From an uncultured Flavobacteriales bacterium (GTDB lineage: Bacteria; Bacteroidota; Bacteroidia; Flavobacteriales; Crocinitomicaceae), in NCBI GenBank assembly GCA_946478775.1, contig CAMLDR010000125.1, forward strand, positions 1 to 12,647: a stretch of 12,647 nucleotides of DNA, in the 5' to 3' direction. Both the position numbers and the translations under genes were made by a program. The notes below the pieces were generated by a model. It made no database searches and was not told where the DNA came from. It was given only the letters and a program-made list of their open reading frames with translations. Positions 6,424 through 12,647 of this stretch are shown here, in pieces (within the stretch, counting starts at the first letter, position 1; each line of letters starts with the position of its first letter).

Positions 6424-7971
6424 TTATTCGAAAGTCAGGAAACCGTATTTATCTTTTTTGCTGGAAGCGGCAAAAATTACCTGGTGCGTTTTATAATTCA
6501 CGCAGGAAAGTTTCAGGCAGACAAACGCTTCAATCGCATCAAAAGTGGAGAACAAATGGCGCTGTGTTTCACCTGTTTCAAGATTTATAGTCGCTTTCGC
6601 CAGGCAATAGTCTTTGTATCTCAATGTATTGGAGAATGGGACCCGCGTTCCCAAATACGTTCCGATCGGATCATAATTCTGAGCATGATCGTTAAAGAAC
6701 AGGACCAGATTTCCCTTACTGGTATAACTGATTAAAGAAGAAAACTGACCAAAATCGTTTACCGACTCTTGTTTTTTGGGAATTTTTCGGAACCAATTGA
6801 GCACTCCCTCTTTTGAGATCGAATAAACAATGCAGTCATTGTAGTTGTAATAATTGGTAACCTGGTTCATCCCTCTTGAATCGGTGGTATTTACTTCATA
6901 AATGTAGTATTGTTCTGCCAGTACATTAATCGATCCATCCGGAAGTAAAACCACGTTCCGGAAAGCATAATTCAGCAATTCACTGTTGATGTTCTGATAA
7001 CTGTAGATATCATCGGACTGTGGATTTTCCTGCTCCAGGATTTCGGGCGGGAACTCCAGGAACCAGGGCACTTCAATTTTGTTTGACAGAAACGAGAAAG
7101 ACGAATAAAAAACGCCCTTTGCTCCTTTCGAGTCTTCATCTCCCCAGGTGCCGGAAATTACTACCGCTGTATCGTTTGAATTAAGCACAAAATTATAGAC
7201 TTTCCGCTGTTCCAGGTCCAATTCGTACATTCTCAGGGAATCTTCCGGACTCATATGAATCAGAACAGATTTATCCACCTGACCAAAATCTTTCCAAATA
7301 CTGTAATATGCTTTGGAAAAAACGGAAATGCCCAGGAAATAATCCCCTTTATCGGTCAAATGCCTGGCTTCCACTGACGAAACCTTGGAATCATACGGGA
7401 TTTCATATTCTCCTTCACGCACGGAAATCATTTTATCAGTTAAAATATTGTATCCAAAACGATCGTACGTTTCTTTTTTAGCCGGGATCAGGTAGTCTAC
7501 AACCAGGAAATTGCTTTCAGGTGAAACTTTTGTTGTTACTAAAACATTTCTGCTCCAGCCTTTCGGAACTACATAAGAAGCAACCACTATGGGTGGTCCA
7601 AATGGATCTGCATCATCATCGTACTCCTGCATATACAAGGTAACGGATGCACCGATTTTATCTGAAAAAAGTCCGAATAACCGATTAGAGAACAGGAACA
7701 TATCTTCCAAAGTCACCATTTTCTGTTCAATTCTCGGCTCTATCCGCTTGGCAAAGATCTCTTTTCCGTTCTCGAAGCGGGAAATTTTAGCAGAAGGCAT
7801 TAACGAAGCATTGCCGTAATGAAAAGTAAAAAAGCTGCCGTTGTCCTTTGGCAGAATGGCAAGTGTATTTGCACGACCCAAATTCTCAGGCCCCCAATCT
7901 ATTTGCGGAGGTATTTGTCCGCTGGAAAAATAATGCAGCGAAAGAAAAAAAATGAACAGAATAAATCGCAA
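6424..7971 (-). CDS. Secreted protein of unknown function, propeller-like
   Basis: This is a 515-aa protein I cannot assign to a named family. The start is TTG at 7971, giving LRFILFIFFLSLHYFSSGQ, a convincing signal peptide with cleavage near residue 19. No ATG or GTG lies between this codon and the end of purB, although the frame stays open upstream. The mature part is rich in short beta segments with aromatic and acidic residues (for example SFFTFHYGN, LFGLFSDK, SVTLYMQEYDDDADPF, and GSINVLAEQYYIYEV at about 355-370), consistent with a beta-propeller or similar all-beta fold; no catalytic motif stands out. It begins 31 nt after the purB stop, so it is probably cotranscribed with purB, though a functional link is not obvious. 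Confidence 0.82.
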   Translation of the reverse strand: MRFILFIFFLSLHYFSSGQIPPQIDWGPENLGRANTLAILPKDNGSFFTFHYGNASLMPSAKISRFENGKEIFAKRIEPRIEQKMVTLEDMFLFSNRLFGLFSDKIGASVTLYMQEYDDDADPFGPPIVVASYVVPKGWSRNVLVTTKVSPESNFLVVDYLIPAKKETYDRFGYNILTDKMISVREGEYEIPYDSKVSSVEARHLTDKGDYFLGISVFSKAYYSIWKDFGQVDKSVLIHMSPEDSLRMYELDLEQRKVYNFVLNSNDTAVVISGTWGDEDSKGAKGVFYSSFSFLSNKIEVPWFLEFPPEILEQENPQSDDIYSYQNINSELLNYAFRNVVLLPDGSINVLAEQYYIYEVNTTDSRGMNQVTNYYNYNDCIVYSISKEGVLNWFRKIPKKQESVNDFGQFSSLISYTSKGNLVLFFNDHAQNYDPIGTYLGTRVPFSNTLRYKDYCLAKATINLETGETQRHLFSTFDAIEAFVCLKLSCVNYKTHQVIFAASSKKDKYGFLTFE

Positions 7972-8002
7972 GGCTTTTTTTCTGTAATATACTAAAAGAA
8001 TT

Positions 8003-9367
8003 CTATACCAGTTTAACTCCGGTATAATTTGAAGGAGTGATTTTTTTCAGTCGTTCCTTCATGGCATTTTCAACCTCCAGGGTATCAATAAAATCATGAA
8101 CCGTTTGCCGGGTTACCTTTTCATTTTTACGAGTCAGGCCTTTCAATGCTTCATAAGGTTTCGGGAAACCGATACTTCTTAAAATCGTTTGGATTGCCTC
8201 GGCTACAACAGCCCAGTTATCTTCCAGGTCCTGCTGAATGGCTGCTTCGTTCAAAAGCAATTTCTTCAAACCGGCAATCGTTGCCTTGAAAGAGATCAAT
8301 GAATGGGCAAGCGGCATCCCAATGGCTCTCAGGACCGTTGAGTCCGTCAAATCGCGCTGCAATCTGGAAACCGGTAATTTAGCCGCCAGATGCTCGTACA
8401 ATGCATTCGCAATCCCGATATTCCCTTCCGAATTTTCGAAATCGATCGGATTTACTTTATGCGGCATGGCTGAAGAACCCACTTCACCTTCCTTCAATTT
8501 TTGCTTGAAGTATTCCATTGAAATGTAAGTCCACATATCGCGGTCCAAATCCAAAATGATCGTATTGATGCGTTTCAGGCAGTCAAATAAATTAGCCAAT
8601 TGGTCGTAATTCTCAATTTGAGTTGTCAGCTGACTTCTTGTCAATCCCAACTGTTCATTCACAAATTTATTGGAGAATGCCACCCAATCCGTTTGCGGAA
8701 AAGCAACCTGGTGTGCATTGAAATTTCCGGTTGCACCACCAAATTTAGCCGCATAAGGAATGGTTTTCAAAACCTCCAGTTGTGTTTCCAAACGGTAAAC
8801 AAAAACGCCTATTTCTTTTCCCAAAACTGTTGGAGAAGCAGGCTGACCGTGAGTTCTTGCAAGTAAAGCAATTCCCGACCAATCGTTCATGTATCCTTTT
8901 AATACCCCGATCAATTCATTCAACGAAGGAATATACACCTCACTCACAGCTTCCTTCAAACTCAAAGGGATAGAGGTATTATTGATATCCTGGGAAGTCA
9001 AACCAAAATGGATAAATTCCAGGTAGTTTTCCAATCCGAGGTGCTGCATTTTGTCTTTTAGAAAATACTCAACCGCTTTCACATCGTGGTTTGTAGTTTT
9101 CTCAATATCCTTGATCGCCAGCGCATCCGCTTCGGAAAAAGAAGTAACGATTGCTCTTAATTTTGGAAAAACAGCAGTCGGAACATCCTTTAAAGGGCCA
9201 ATTCCTGCTTCAACCAAAGCAATGAAGTATTCAACCTCCACATGAACCCTGTATTTGATCAGTCCGAATTCGGAAAAATAAGGGGCCAGCTCGCTAACTT
9301 TTGAGCGGTAACGTCCATCTACGGGACTAATTGCTGTTAACGAAGTGAGGGACATTGAATTACTCAT
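8003..9367 (-). CDS. purB: Adenylosuccinate lyase
   Basis: This enzyme removes fumarate twice in purine synthesis: SAICAR to AICAR, and adenylosuccinate to AMP. It is 454 aa long, the size of the long Escherichia coli-type PurB. The N-terminus (LTAISPVDGRY, 10-20) is typical of that subgroup. Active-site segments visible are TTNHD at 91-95, TSQDINNT at 124-131, RTHGQPASPT at 171-180 with catalytic His173, and the fumarate-lyase signature GSSAMPHKVNP at 297-307 holding the mobile-loop catalytic Ser. The start ATG at 9367 lies 19 nt after a perfect -7 element. A second Met at residue 5 is a possible alternative. It heads a probable two-gene unit with the secreted protein gene just downstream. 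Confidence 0.97.
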   Translation of the reverse strand: MSNSMSLTSLTAISPVDGRYRSKVSELAPYFSEFGLIKYRVHVEVEYFIALVEAGIGPLKDVPTAVFPKLRAIVTSFSEADALAIKDIEKTTNHDVKAVEYFLKDKMQHLGLENYLEFIHFGLTSQDINNTSIPLSLKEAVSEVYIPSLNELIGVLKGYMNDWSGIALLARTHGQPASPTVLGKEIGVFVYRLETQLEVLKTIPYAAKFGGATGNFNAHQVAFPQTDWVAFSNKFVNEQLGLTRSQLTTQIENYDQLANLFDCLKRINTIILDLDRDMWTYISMEYFKQKLKEGEVGSSAMPHKVNPIDFENSEGNIGIANALYEHLAAKLPVSRLQRDLTDSTVLRAIGMPLAHSLISFKATIAGLKKLLLNEAAIQQDLEDNWAVVAEAIQTILRSIGFPKPYEALKGLTRKNEKVTRQTVHDFIDTLEVENAMKERLKKITPSNYTGVKLV

Positions 9368-9386
9368 AGTTTCATTTTGAAAGGTG

Positions 9387-9394
9387 CAAAGATA
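9387..9394 (-). promoter_or_regulatory. purB promoter, -7 element
   Basis: On the minus strand this reads TATCTTTG, an exact TAnnTTTG, 19 nt before the purB ATG, which would give a leader of about 14 nt. A TAGTGAATAG repeat copy (9400-9409) lies just upstream. Confidence 0.6.
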
Positions 9395-9399
9395 CCAAA

Positions 9400-9494
9400 T
9401 AGTGAATAGGCAATAGCCATTTAGTGAATAGTTTTTTTGCTGGTGAGATATAAAAGTAATCTACTATTGTCTACTGCCTGATTTCTATTCACTA
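9400..9494. repeat. TAGTGAATAG repeats in the purB/EI24 divergent spacer
   Basis: The 10-mer TAGTGAATAG occurs at 9400-9409 and 9422-9431, and inverted at 9485-9494. The outer copies extend into a longer imperfect inverted repeat: ATACCAAATAGTGAATAG on the left matches the reverse complement of 9485-9505 apart from three inserted bases. The 136-bp spacer holds both divergent promoters and no gene. Confidence 0.7.
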
Positions 9495-9500
9495 AATTTG
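9493..9500 (+). promoter_or_regulatory. EI24 gene promoter, -7 element
   Basis: TAAATTTG is an exact TAnnTTTG ending 3 nt before the ATG at 9504. A weak -33 candidate (ATTG, 9466-9469) lies 23 bp upstream. The start point would fall at or just after the start codon, as for lnt. Confidence 0.5.
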
Positions 9501-9503
9501 GGT

Positions 9504-10355
9504 ATGCGATTCATCAAGAACCTTTTCATCGGTTACAAAGCTTACATCAAAGCATTTCGCTTAATCATCGATTACAAGTTGTATTTCTACATTATTATCC
9601 CGGCGATATTGATGCTGGGTATTTACCAGTTAGGTTTCATGATCCATCTGCATGAACCGAAAGCAACCGTCACCAGCATGAATGGTATTATCTGGTACCT
9701 GATCAAATTAATGTTCGAAATACTGATTGCCACTACACTCATGCGCTTTGCAAAATACCTGGTCGTAATCTTGCTGGCTCCGCTATTTTCGAAAATTTCC
9801 CAGAAAGTAGAATTTGTTCTGACCGGCAATCGCTATCGTTTCAACTTCAATCAATTAATCAACGATATCAAAAGAGGATTGAAGATCGGGATCCGGAATA
9901 TCATGTGGGAAGTTTTCTTTTTCACCGTTATTTTCCTGGTCGGGATCATCGGATGGGGGGATTTCAACAGCAGTCCGGTGCGCCATATTTTGTTCTTCAT
10001 CAGTTTCTATTACTATGGATTCTCTTTCATGGACTACATTCACGAAAGACTGCAAATGAACGTTCAGGAAAGTACGCAACTGGCTCGTGAAAACCGCGGG
10101 ATCGCCCTTTCTATCGGATCTGTTTATTCCATTTTGATCTGGAATTTCATTGATCTGAACACCCTTTTCGACTGGTCGGGATTCCATGCCGATCCCGGGC
10201 AGTTCATGCTTACTTTCTTTACCAACCTGGGACTTTGGTTCTGCGCATCCTTCGCTCCGATATGGGCCATTGTTGCTGCTACCATTGCCATGCATGATCT
10301 TTTGGACCTGAAAACACGCTCGAAAGATGCCTTTGTTGAAAACACAATCGGATAA
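9504..10355 (+). CDS. EI24 domain-containing (CysZ-like) membrane protein
   Basis: This is a 283-aa inner-membrane protein with hydrophobic helices at about 24-45, 60-92, 135-155, 160-175, 200-220 and 235-265. The segment FYYYGFSFMDYIHERLQM and the following amphipathic stretch (ARENRGIALSIGSVYS) are typical of the EI24 superfamily, which includes the sulfate importer CysZ. Sulfate transport is not shown here, since no cys genes are near; I would keep the general name. The ATG at 9504 (MRFIKNLFIGYK) is the likely start; a TTG two codons upstream lies inside the -7 element and is less likely. A long inverted repeat, possibly acting as a terminator, begins right after the stop codon. Confidence 0.85.
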   Translation: MRFIKNLFIGYKAYIKAFRLIIDYKLYFYIIIPAILMLGIYQLGFMIHLHEPKATVTSMNGIIWYLIKLMFEILIATTLMRFAKYLVVILLAPLFSKISQKVEFVLTGNRYRFNFNQLINDIKRGLKIGIRNIMWEVFFFTVIFLVGIIGWGDFNSSPVRHILFFISFYYYGFSFMDYIHERLQMNVQESTQLARENRGIALSIGSVYSILIWNFIDLNTLFDWSGFHADPGQFMLTFFTNLGLWFCASFAPIWAIVAATIAMHDLLDLKTRSKDAFVENTIG

Positions 10356-10365
10356 TATTTCGGGC

Positions 10366-10439
10366 CTTCGACTCCGCTCAGTCACCGAAATGTTTTTGAT
10401 AGCATTTTGAATTTAAAAGGATACTGAGCGTAGTCGAAG
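10366..10439. repeat. Long inverted repeat, REP-like
   Basis: Arms are CTTCGACTCCGCTCAGT (10366-10382) and ACTGAGCGTAGTCGAAG (10423-10439): 16 of 17 positions pair, with a 40-nt spacer. A second 7-bp pair, ATTTCGG (10357-10363) with CCGAAAT (10385-10391), brackets the left arm. A T-run follows at 10446-10451. It begins 10 nt after the EI24 gene stop and may help end its transcript. As I remember, closely similar CTTCGACT(A/C)CGCTCAG palindromes recur in many Bacteroidota genomes; this was not checked. Confidence 0.8.
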
Positions 10440-10487
10440 TATGAATTTTTTATATTACTTTGTCTTCGAATTATACAACATCAACAT

Positions 10488-11849
10488 ATGAAAATCCTGT
10501 TTGGAACTTTATTATTACTACTATGTGCGACTAAATCGTTCGCTTTCAATTCTATTTCAAAAGATAGCGTAACGGGAATCATTGACAAATCCGCAGCATT
10601 GATCAAAATCGACCAGGGAAAACAATTGGTTACAGAAAACAAAATCCGTGAAGCTTTATTGGTATTCCGTGAAGCAGCAATTAAGGACCCCAATTCCTGG
10701 AAAGCCGCTTACTGGATCTCCTATTGCCACTCCCGTTTGAAAAACTTTGGGTATGCGAAACAATACGGTTTGGACGCTATTGCAAAAGGACCGGACGATG
10801 TAGATGCGGAAGTATACGACATACTCGGAGTTGCATGCCATAATATGAACGAACTGGATGAAGCAGAGCAGTATTTTGAAAAGGCATTGACACTTCTTTC
10901 AAAAGCAAGAGCAAAAGATTTGAATACGGAAAACAAACTGGCTTCTGTTCGATTTGCTAAACAACATAAAGGAACCGCAAACCTGAGATTGCCTTTAATG
11001 GGTGATGTTAATTCGGGGTACAATGATTATTCCCCGGTTTTCACTGCAGACGGAAAGCGCATTTATTTCACTTCCAGAAGAGCGAATACCACAGGAGGAT
11101 TGATGAACCCGGATGACCAGGAGTATTTCGAAGACGTTTACACAGGTGTCTGGAACCAAAAAATGTTGAAGTACGACAGCGTCTCCAATAACGTGGAGCG
11201 TATCAACGGACCTGGCTTTGAATCCATGTCGTGGCTTTCCAAAGACGGTTTGAAATCAATCATTACGATCAACAACACAGCAACAAGTGCTAAAAAAGTA
11301 ACCGGTTCTTCGGATCTGGCGGAAGTGGAGTTCACGAAAAAAGGAAAATGGAACGTTCCGAAAGTAATCCCGAACAAATCTATCAATACCAGCTTTTTCG
11401 AAGGTTCTGCAACTTTAACCGCTGACGGAAATACCATGTATTTTGTTTCCGACAGAAAAGGCGACAAGCGCTCAACAGATATTTACGTGGTTCAACGCAA
11501 CGGAAAATCCTGGGGAGAAGCAAAAATCTTAAGTGACAGTGTCAACACCGATATGCGTGAAACAACTCCTTACATTTCACCCGACGGACGATTCCTGTTC
11601 TTCAGTTCTGAAGGCCATGTAGGAATGGGCGGATTGGATGTGTTTGTATCTGAAAACACCGGAACAGGCTGGACAAAAGCGAAGAACTTAGGCCCATTGG
11701 TGAATTCGGTGAACGACGATACTCATTTTGTTATCTACAAAGAATTAGGCAAAGCTTATTTGAGCGGTTTGACCGTTAACGATAAGAAAAGCAGCATCGA
11801 TATTTATGAAATTGATTTAAGCAAACTGATCTTACCGGTAAAACTTTAA
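10488..11849 (+). CDS. Exported TPR and PD40 beta-propeller protein
   Basis: This is a 453-aa protein. Residues 1-19 form a signal peptide (KILFGTLLLLLCATKSFA). Tetratricopeptide-type helical repeats lie at about 40-70, 75-103 and 110-138 (LLVFREAAIKDPNSWKAAYW, then LDEAEQYFEKAL). A PD40/WD40-like propeller follows, with blades such as YSPVFTADGKRIYFTSRR (about 181-198), ATLTADGNTMYFVSDRKG (about 306-325) and TPYISPDGRFLFFSS (about 359-374). In Bacteroidota this TPR-PD40 order is common in envelope proteins that also carry an OmpA domain (PorE-like); here the protein ends after the propeller, so peptidoglycan binding is not expected. It probably acts in protein contacts in the periplasm. A -7-like TTACTTTG (10455-10462, one mismatch) lies 25 nt before the ATG, and a strong terminator follows. 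Confidence 0.88.
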   Translation: MKILFGTLLLLLCATKSFAFNSISKDSVTGIIDKSAALIKIDQGKQLVTENKIREALLVFREAAIKDPNSWKAAYWISYCHSRLKNFGYAKQYGLDAIAKGPDDVDAEVYDILGVACHNMNELDEAEQYFEKALTLLSKARAKDLNTENKLASVRFAKQHKGTANLRLPLMGDVNSGYNDYSPVFTADGKRIYFTSRRANTTGGLMNPDDQEYFEDVYTGVWNQKMLKYDSVSNNVERINGPGFESMSWLSKDGLKSIITINNTATSAKKVTGSSDLAEVEFTKKGKWNVPKVIPNKSINTSFFEGSATLTADGNTMYFVSDRKGDKRSTDIYVVQRNGKSWGEAKILSDSVNTDMRETTPYISPDGRFLFFSSEGHVGMGGLDVFVSENTGTGWTKAKNLGPLVNSVNDDTHFVIYKELGKAYLSGLTVNDKKSSIDIYEIDLSKLILPVKL

Positions 11850-11874
11850 TCCCCATTGAACGAATTAACGACTT

Positions 11875-11904
11875 AAACGTACCTTCTTAGGTACGTTTTT
11901 TTTT
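11875..11904 (+). terminator. Strong Rho-independent terminator
   Basis: A perfect 10-bp stem, AAACGTACCT (11875-11884) with AGGTACGTTT (11889-11898), has a TCTT loop and a run of nine T (11896-11904). It lies 25 nt after the TPR/PD40 stop codon and separates that gene from the following MuiA-like gene. Confidence 0.93.
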
Positions 11905-11914
11905 ACCTCTAACT

Positions 11915-12647
11915 ATGAATAAATTAATATTGAGCATCCTGCTTCTCCCCTTATTCGGCTGGGGACAGAAAGAAACCAAAGCGGAGGCAATGATCCAAAA
12001 AGTGACCGTTTTCAAGGAAGGCGCACAGGTGGAACATTCCAAAGAATTGAATTTGAGCACGGGTAAGCAAGTCGTTGTTTTCCAGAAAATGACCGATTTC
12101 TTAGATCCGAGTTCGATCCAGTTAAAATGTTCCGAATTTGCAACGATCCTGAGCATACGCACCCGCAAGAACTTTGATGATAAAACCATTGCCGAAACCG
12201 AGTTGAACGAAAAAAACGACCGCAAGAAGGTATTGGAAAAACAGGAACGCGCTCTCCGAGACGAATACAAAGTATTGCTCCTGGACGAACAGCTTTTACT
12301 GAAAAACAACAGTTTGAGCAGTCAGCAGCAAGCTATGAAAATCGCTGAACTGAAAGAAGCCTCGACCTTCTTCCACGCAAAACTTTCAGAAATCAATACC
12401 CGCAAATCGCAATTGGATTCCGAGATTGAAGCCGTTGTCCGCAAGATCAACACCATCGAACAGGAAATCAATACACGCAAGGGTCTGCCGGTGGTGAACT
12501 ACACGGAAGTAGAAGTGGAACTCGATGTAGAGAAAGCAGGAACCGTGAATTTCGATTTCACTTACATCACCCACAAAGCATCCTGGAAACCTTATTACGA
12601 TATGCGAAGCAACGGGGTCGGCGCTCCGGTTTTACTGGAAGCAAAAG
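11915..12647 (+). CDS. MuiA-family protein, DUF4140/DUF4139 (3' partial)
   Basis: The frame is open from ATG at 11915 to the window edge (244 complete codons, no stop). Residues 1-17 are a signal peptide (MNKLILSILLLPLFGWG, then Q). About 26-110 fit the DUF4140 N-terminal domain, starting with the typical VTVFKEGAQVEHSKEL. About 95-190 are highly charged and helical with a likely coiled coil. From about 200 the DUF4139 domain begins, with the characteristic ASWKPYYDMR near residues 223-232. Family members are called mucoidy inhibitor MuiA-like after a proteobacterial protein that lowers exopolysaccharide when overproduced; the molecular function is unknown and that role should not be assumed here. 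The C-terminal half lies outside the window. A strong terminator 10 nt upstream implies its own promoter or read-through. Confidence 0.88.
   Translation, partial: MNKLILSILLLPLFGWGQKETKAEAMIQKVTVFKEGAQVEHSKELNLSTGKQVVVFQKMTDFLDPSSIQLKCSEFATILSIRTRKNFDDKTIAETELNEKNDRKKVLEKQERALRDEYKVLLLDEQLLLKNNSLSSQQQAMKIAELKEASTFFHAKLSEINTRKSQLDSEIEAVVRKINTIEQEINTRKGLPVVNYTEVEVELDVEKAGTVNFDFTYITHKASWKPYYDMRSNGVGAPVLLEAK

Noticed and set aside
6349..6735. 128-aa open frame on the plus strand across the lnt end
   Set aside because: It overlaps the lnt C-terminus in another frame and the antisense of the secreted-protein gene; no start signal or domain.
9855..10385. 176-aa open frame on the minus strand
   Set aside because: It lies opposite the EI24-domain gene, is rich in charged low-complexity sequence and has no recognisable domain; it is a shadow of the real gene.
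11887..12309. 140-aa open frame on the minus strand
   Set aside because: It is Ser/Phe/Arg-rich, runs through the terminator, and lies opposite the clear MuiA-family frame with signal peptide and domain motifs.

Overview
The window looks like chromosomal DNA of a Bacteroidota member, most likely a flavobacterium-type organism (Flavobacteriales, perhaps near Fluviicola/Crocinitomicaceae; the genus is a guess). The grounds are a secreted protein with a gliding-motility/type IX secretion (T9SS) type B C-terminal domain, PKD repeats, an OmpA protein with thrombospondin-type-3 calcium repeats, a TPR plus PD40 propeller protein, and four exact matches to the phylum's -7 promoter element TAnnTTTG in front of predicted starts. 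There are no RNA genes, no CRISPR array and no transposase. I count ten coding regions, two of them cut by the window edges.

Layout. 1-727: 3' part of an OmpA-family outer-membrane gene (+), followed by two hairpins that face a convergent HxlR regulator gene (838-1176, -). A divergent control region with four TTGGATA half-sites separates hxlR from a four-helix DoxX-like membrane protein (1293-1676, +). A bidirectional hairpin then separates it from a minus-strand pair: a 117-aa exported protein (4163-4516) and an 800-aa T9SS type B surface protein (1737-4139). A 304-bp divergent spacer leads to lnt, apolipoprotein N-acyltransferase (4821-6419, +). Lnt converges on a secreted 515-aa protein of unknown function (6424-7971, -), which sits directly downstream of purB, adenylosuccinate lyase (8003-9367, -). 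A repeat-bearing divergent spacer follows, then an EI24-domain membrane protein (9504-10355, +), a long inverted repeat, a TPR/PD40 protein (10488-11849, +), a strong terminator, and the 5' part of a MuiA-like DUF4140/DUF4139 gene (11915 to the edge, +).

How the genes fit together. Much of the content concerns the cell envelope: OmpA anchoring, lipoprotein maturation, a T9SS-exported surface protein and several exported proteins of unknown role. purB is the one clear central-metabolism gene. The clearest regulatory unit is hxlR/doxX, a local redox- or electrophile-type sensor circuit by family analogy. I did not find a convincing undescribed multi-gene system. The most interesting signals lie between genes: the hxlR/doxX operators, REP-like palindromes at gene ends, and the repeats around the purB/EI24 promoters.
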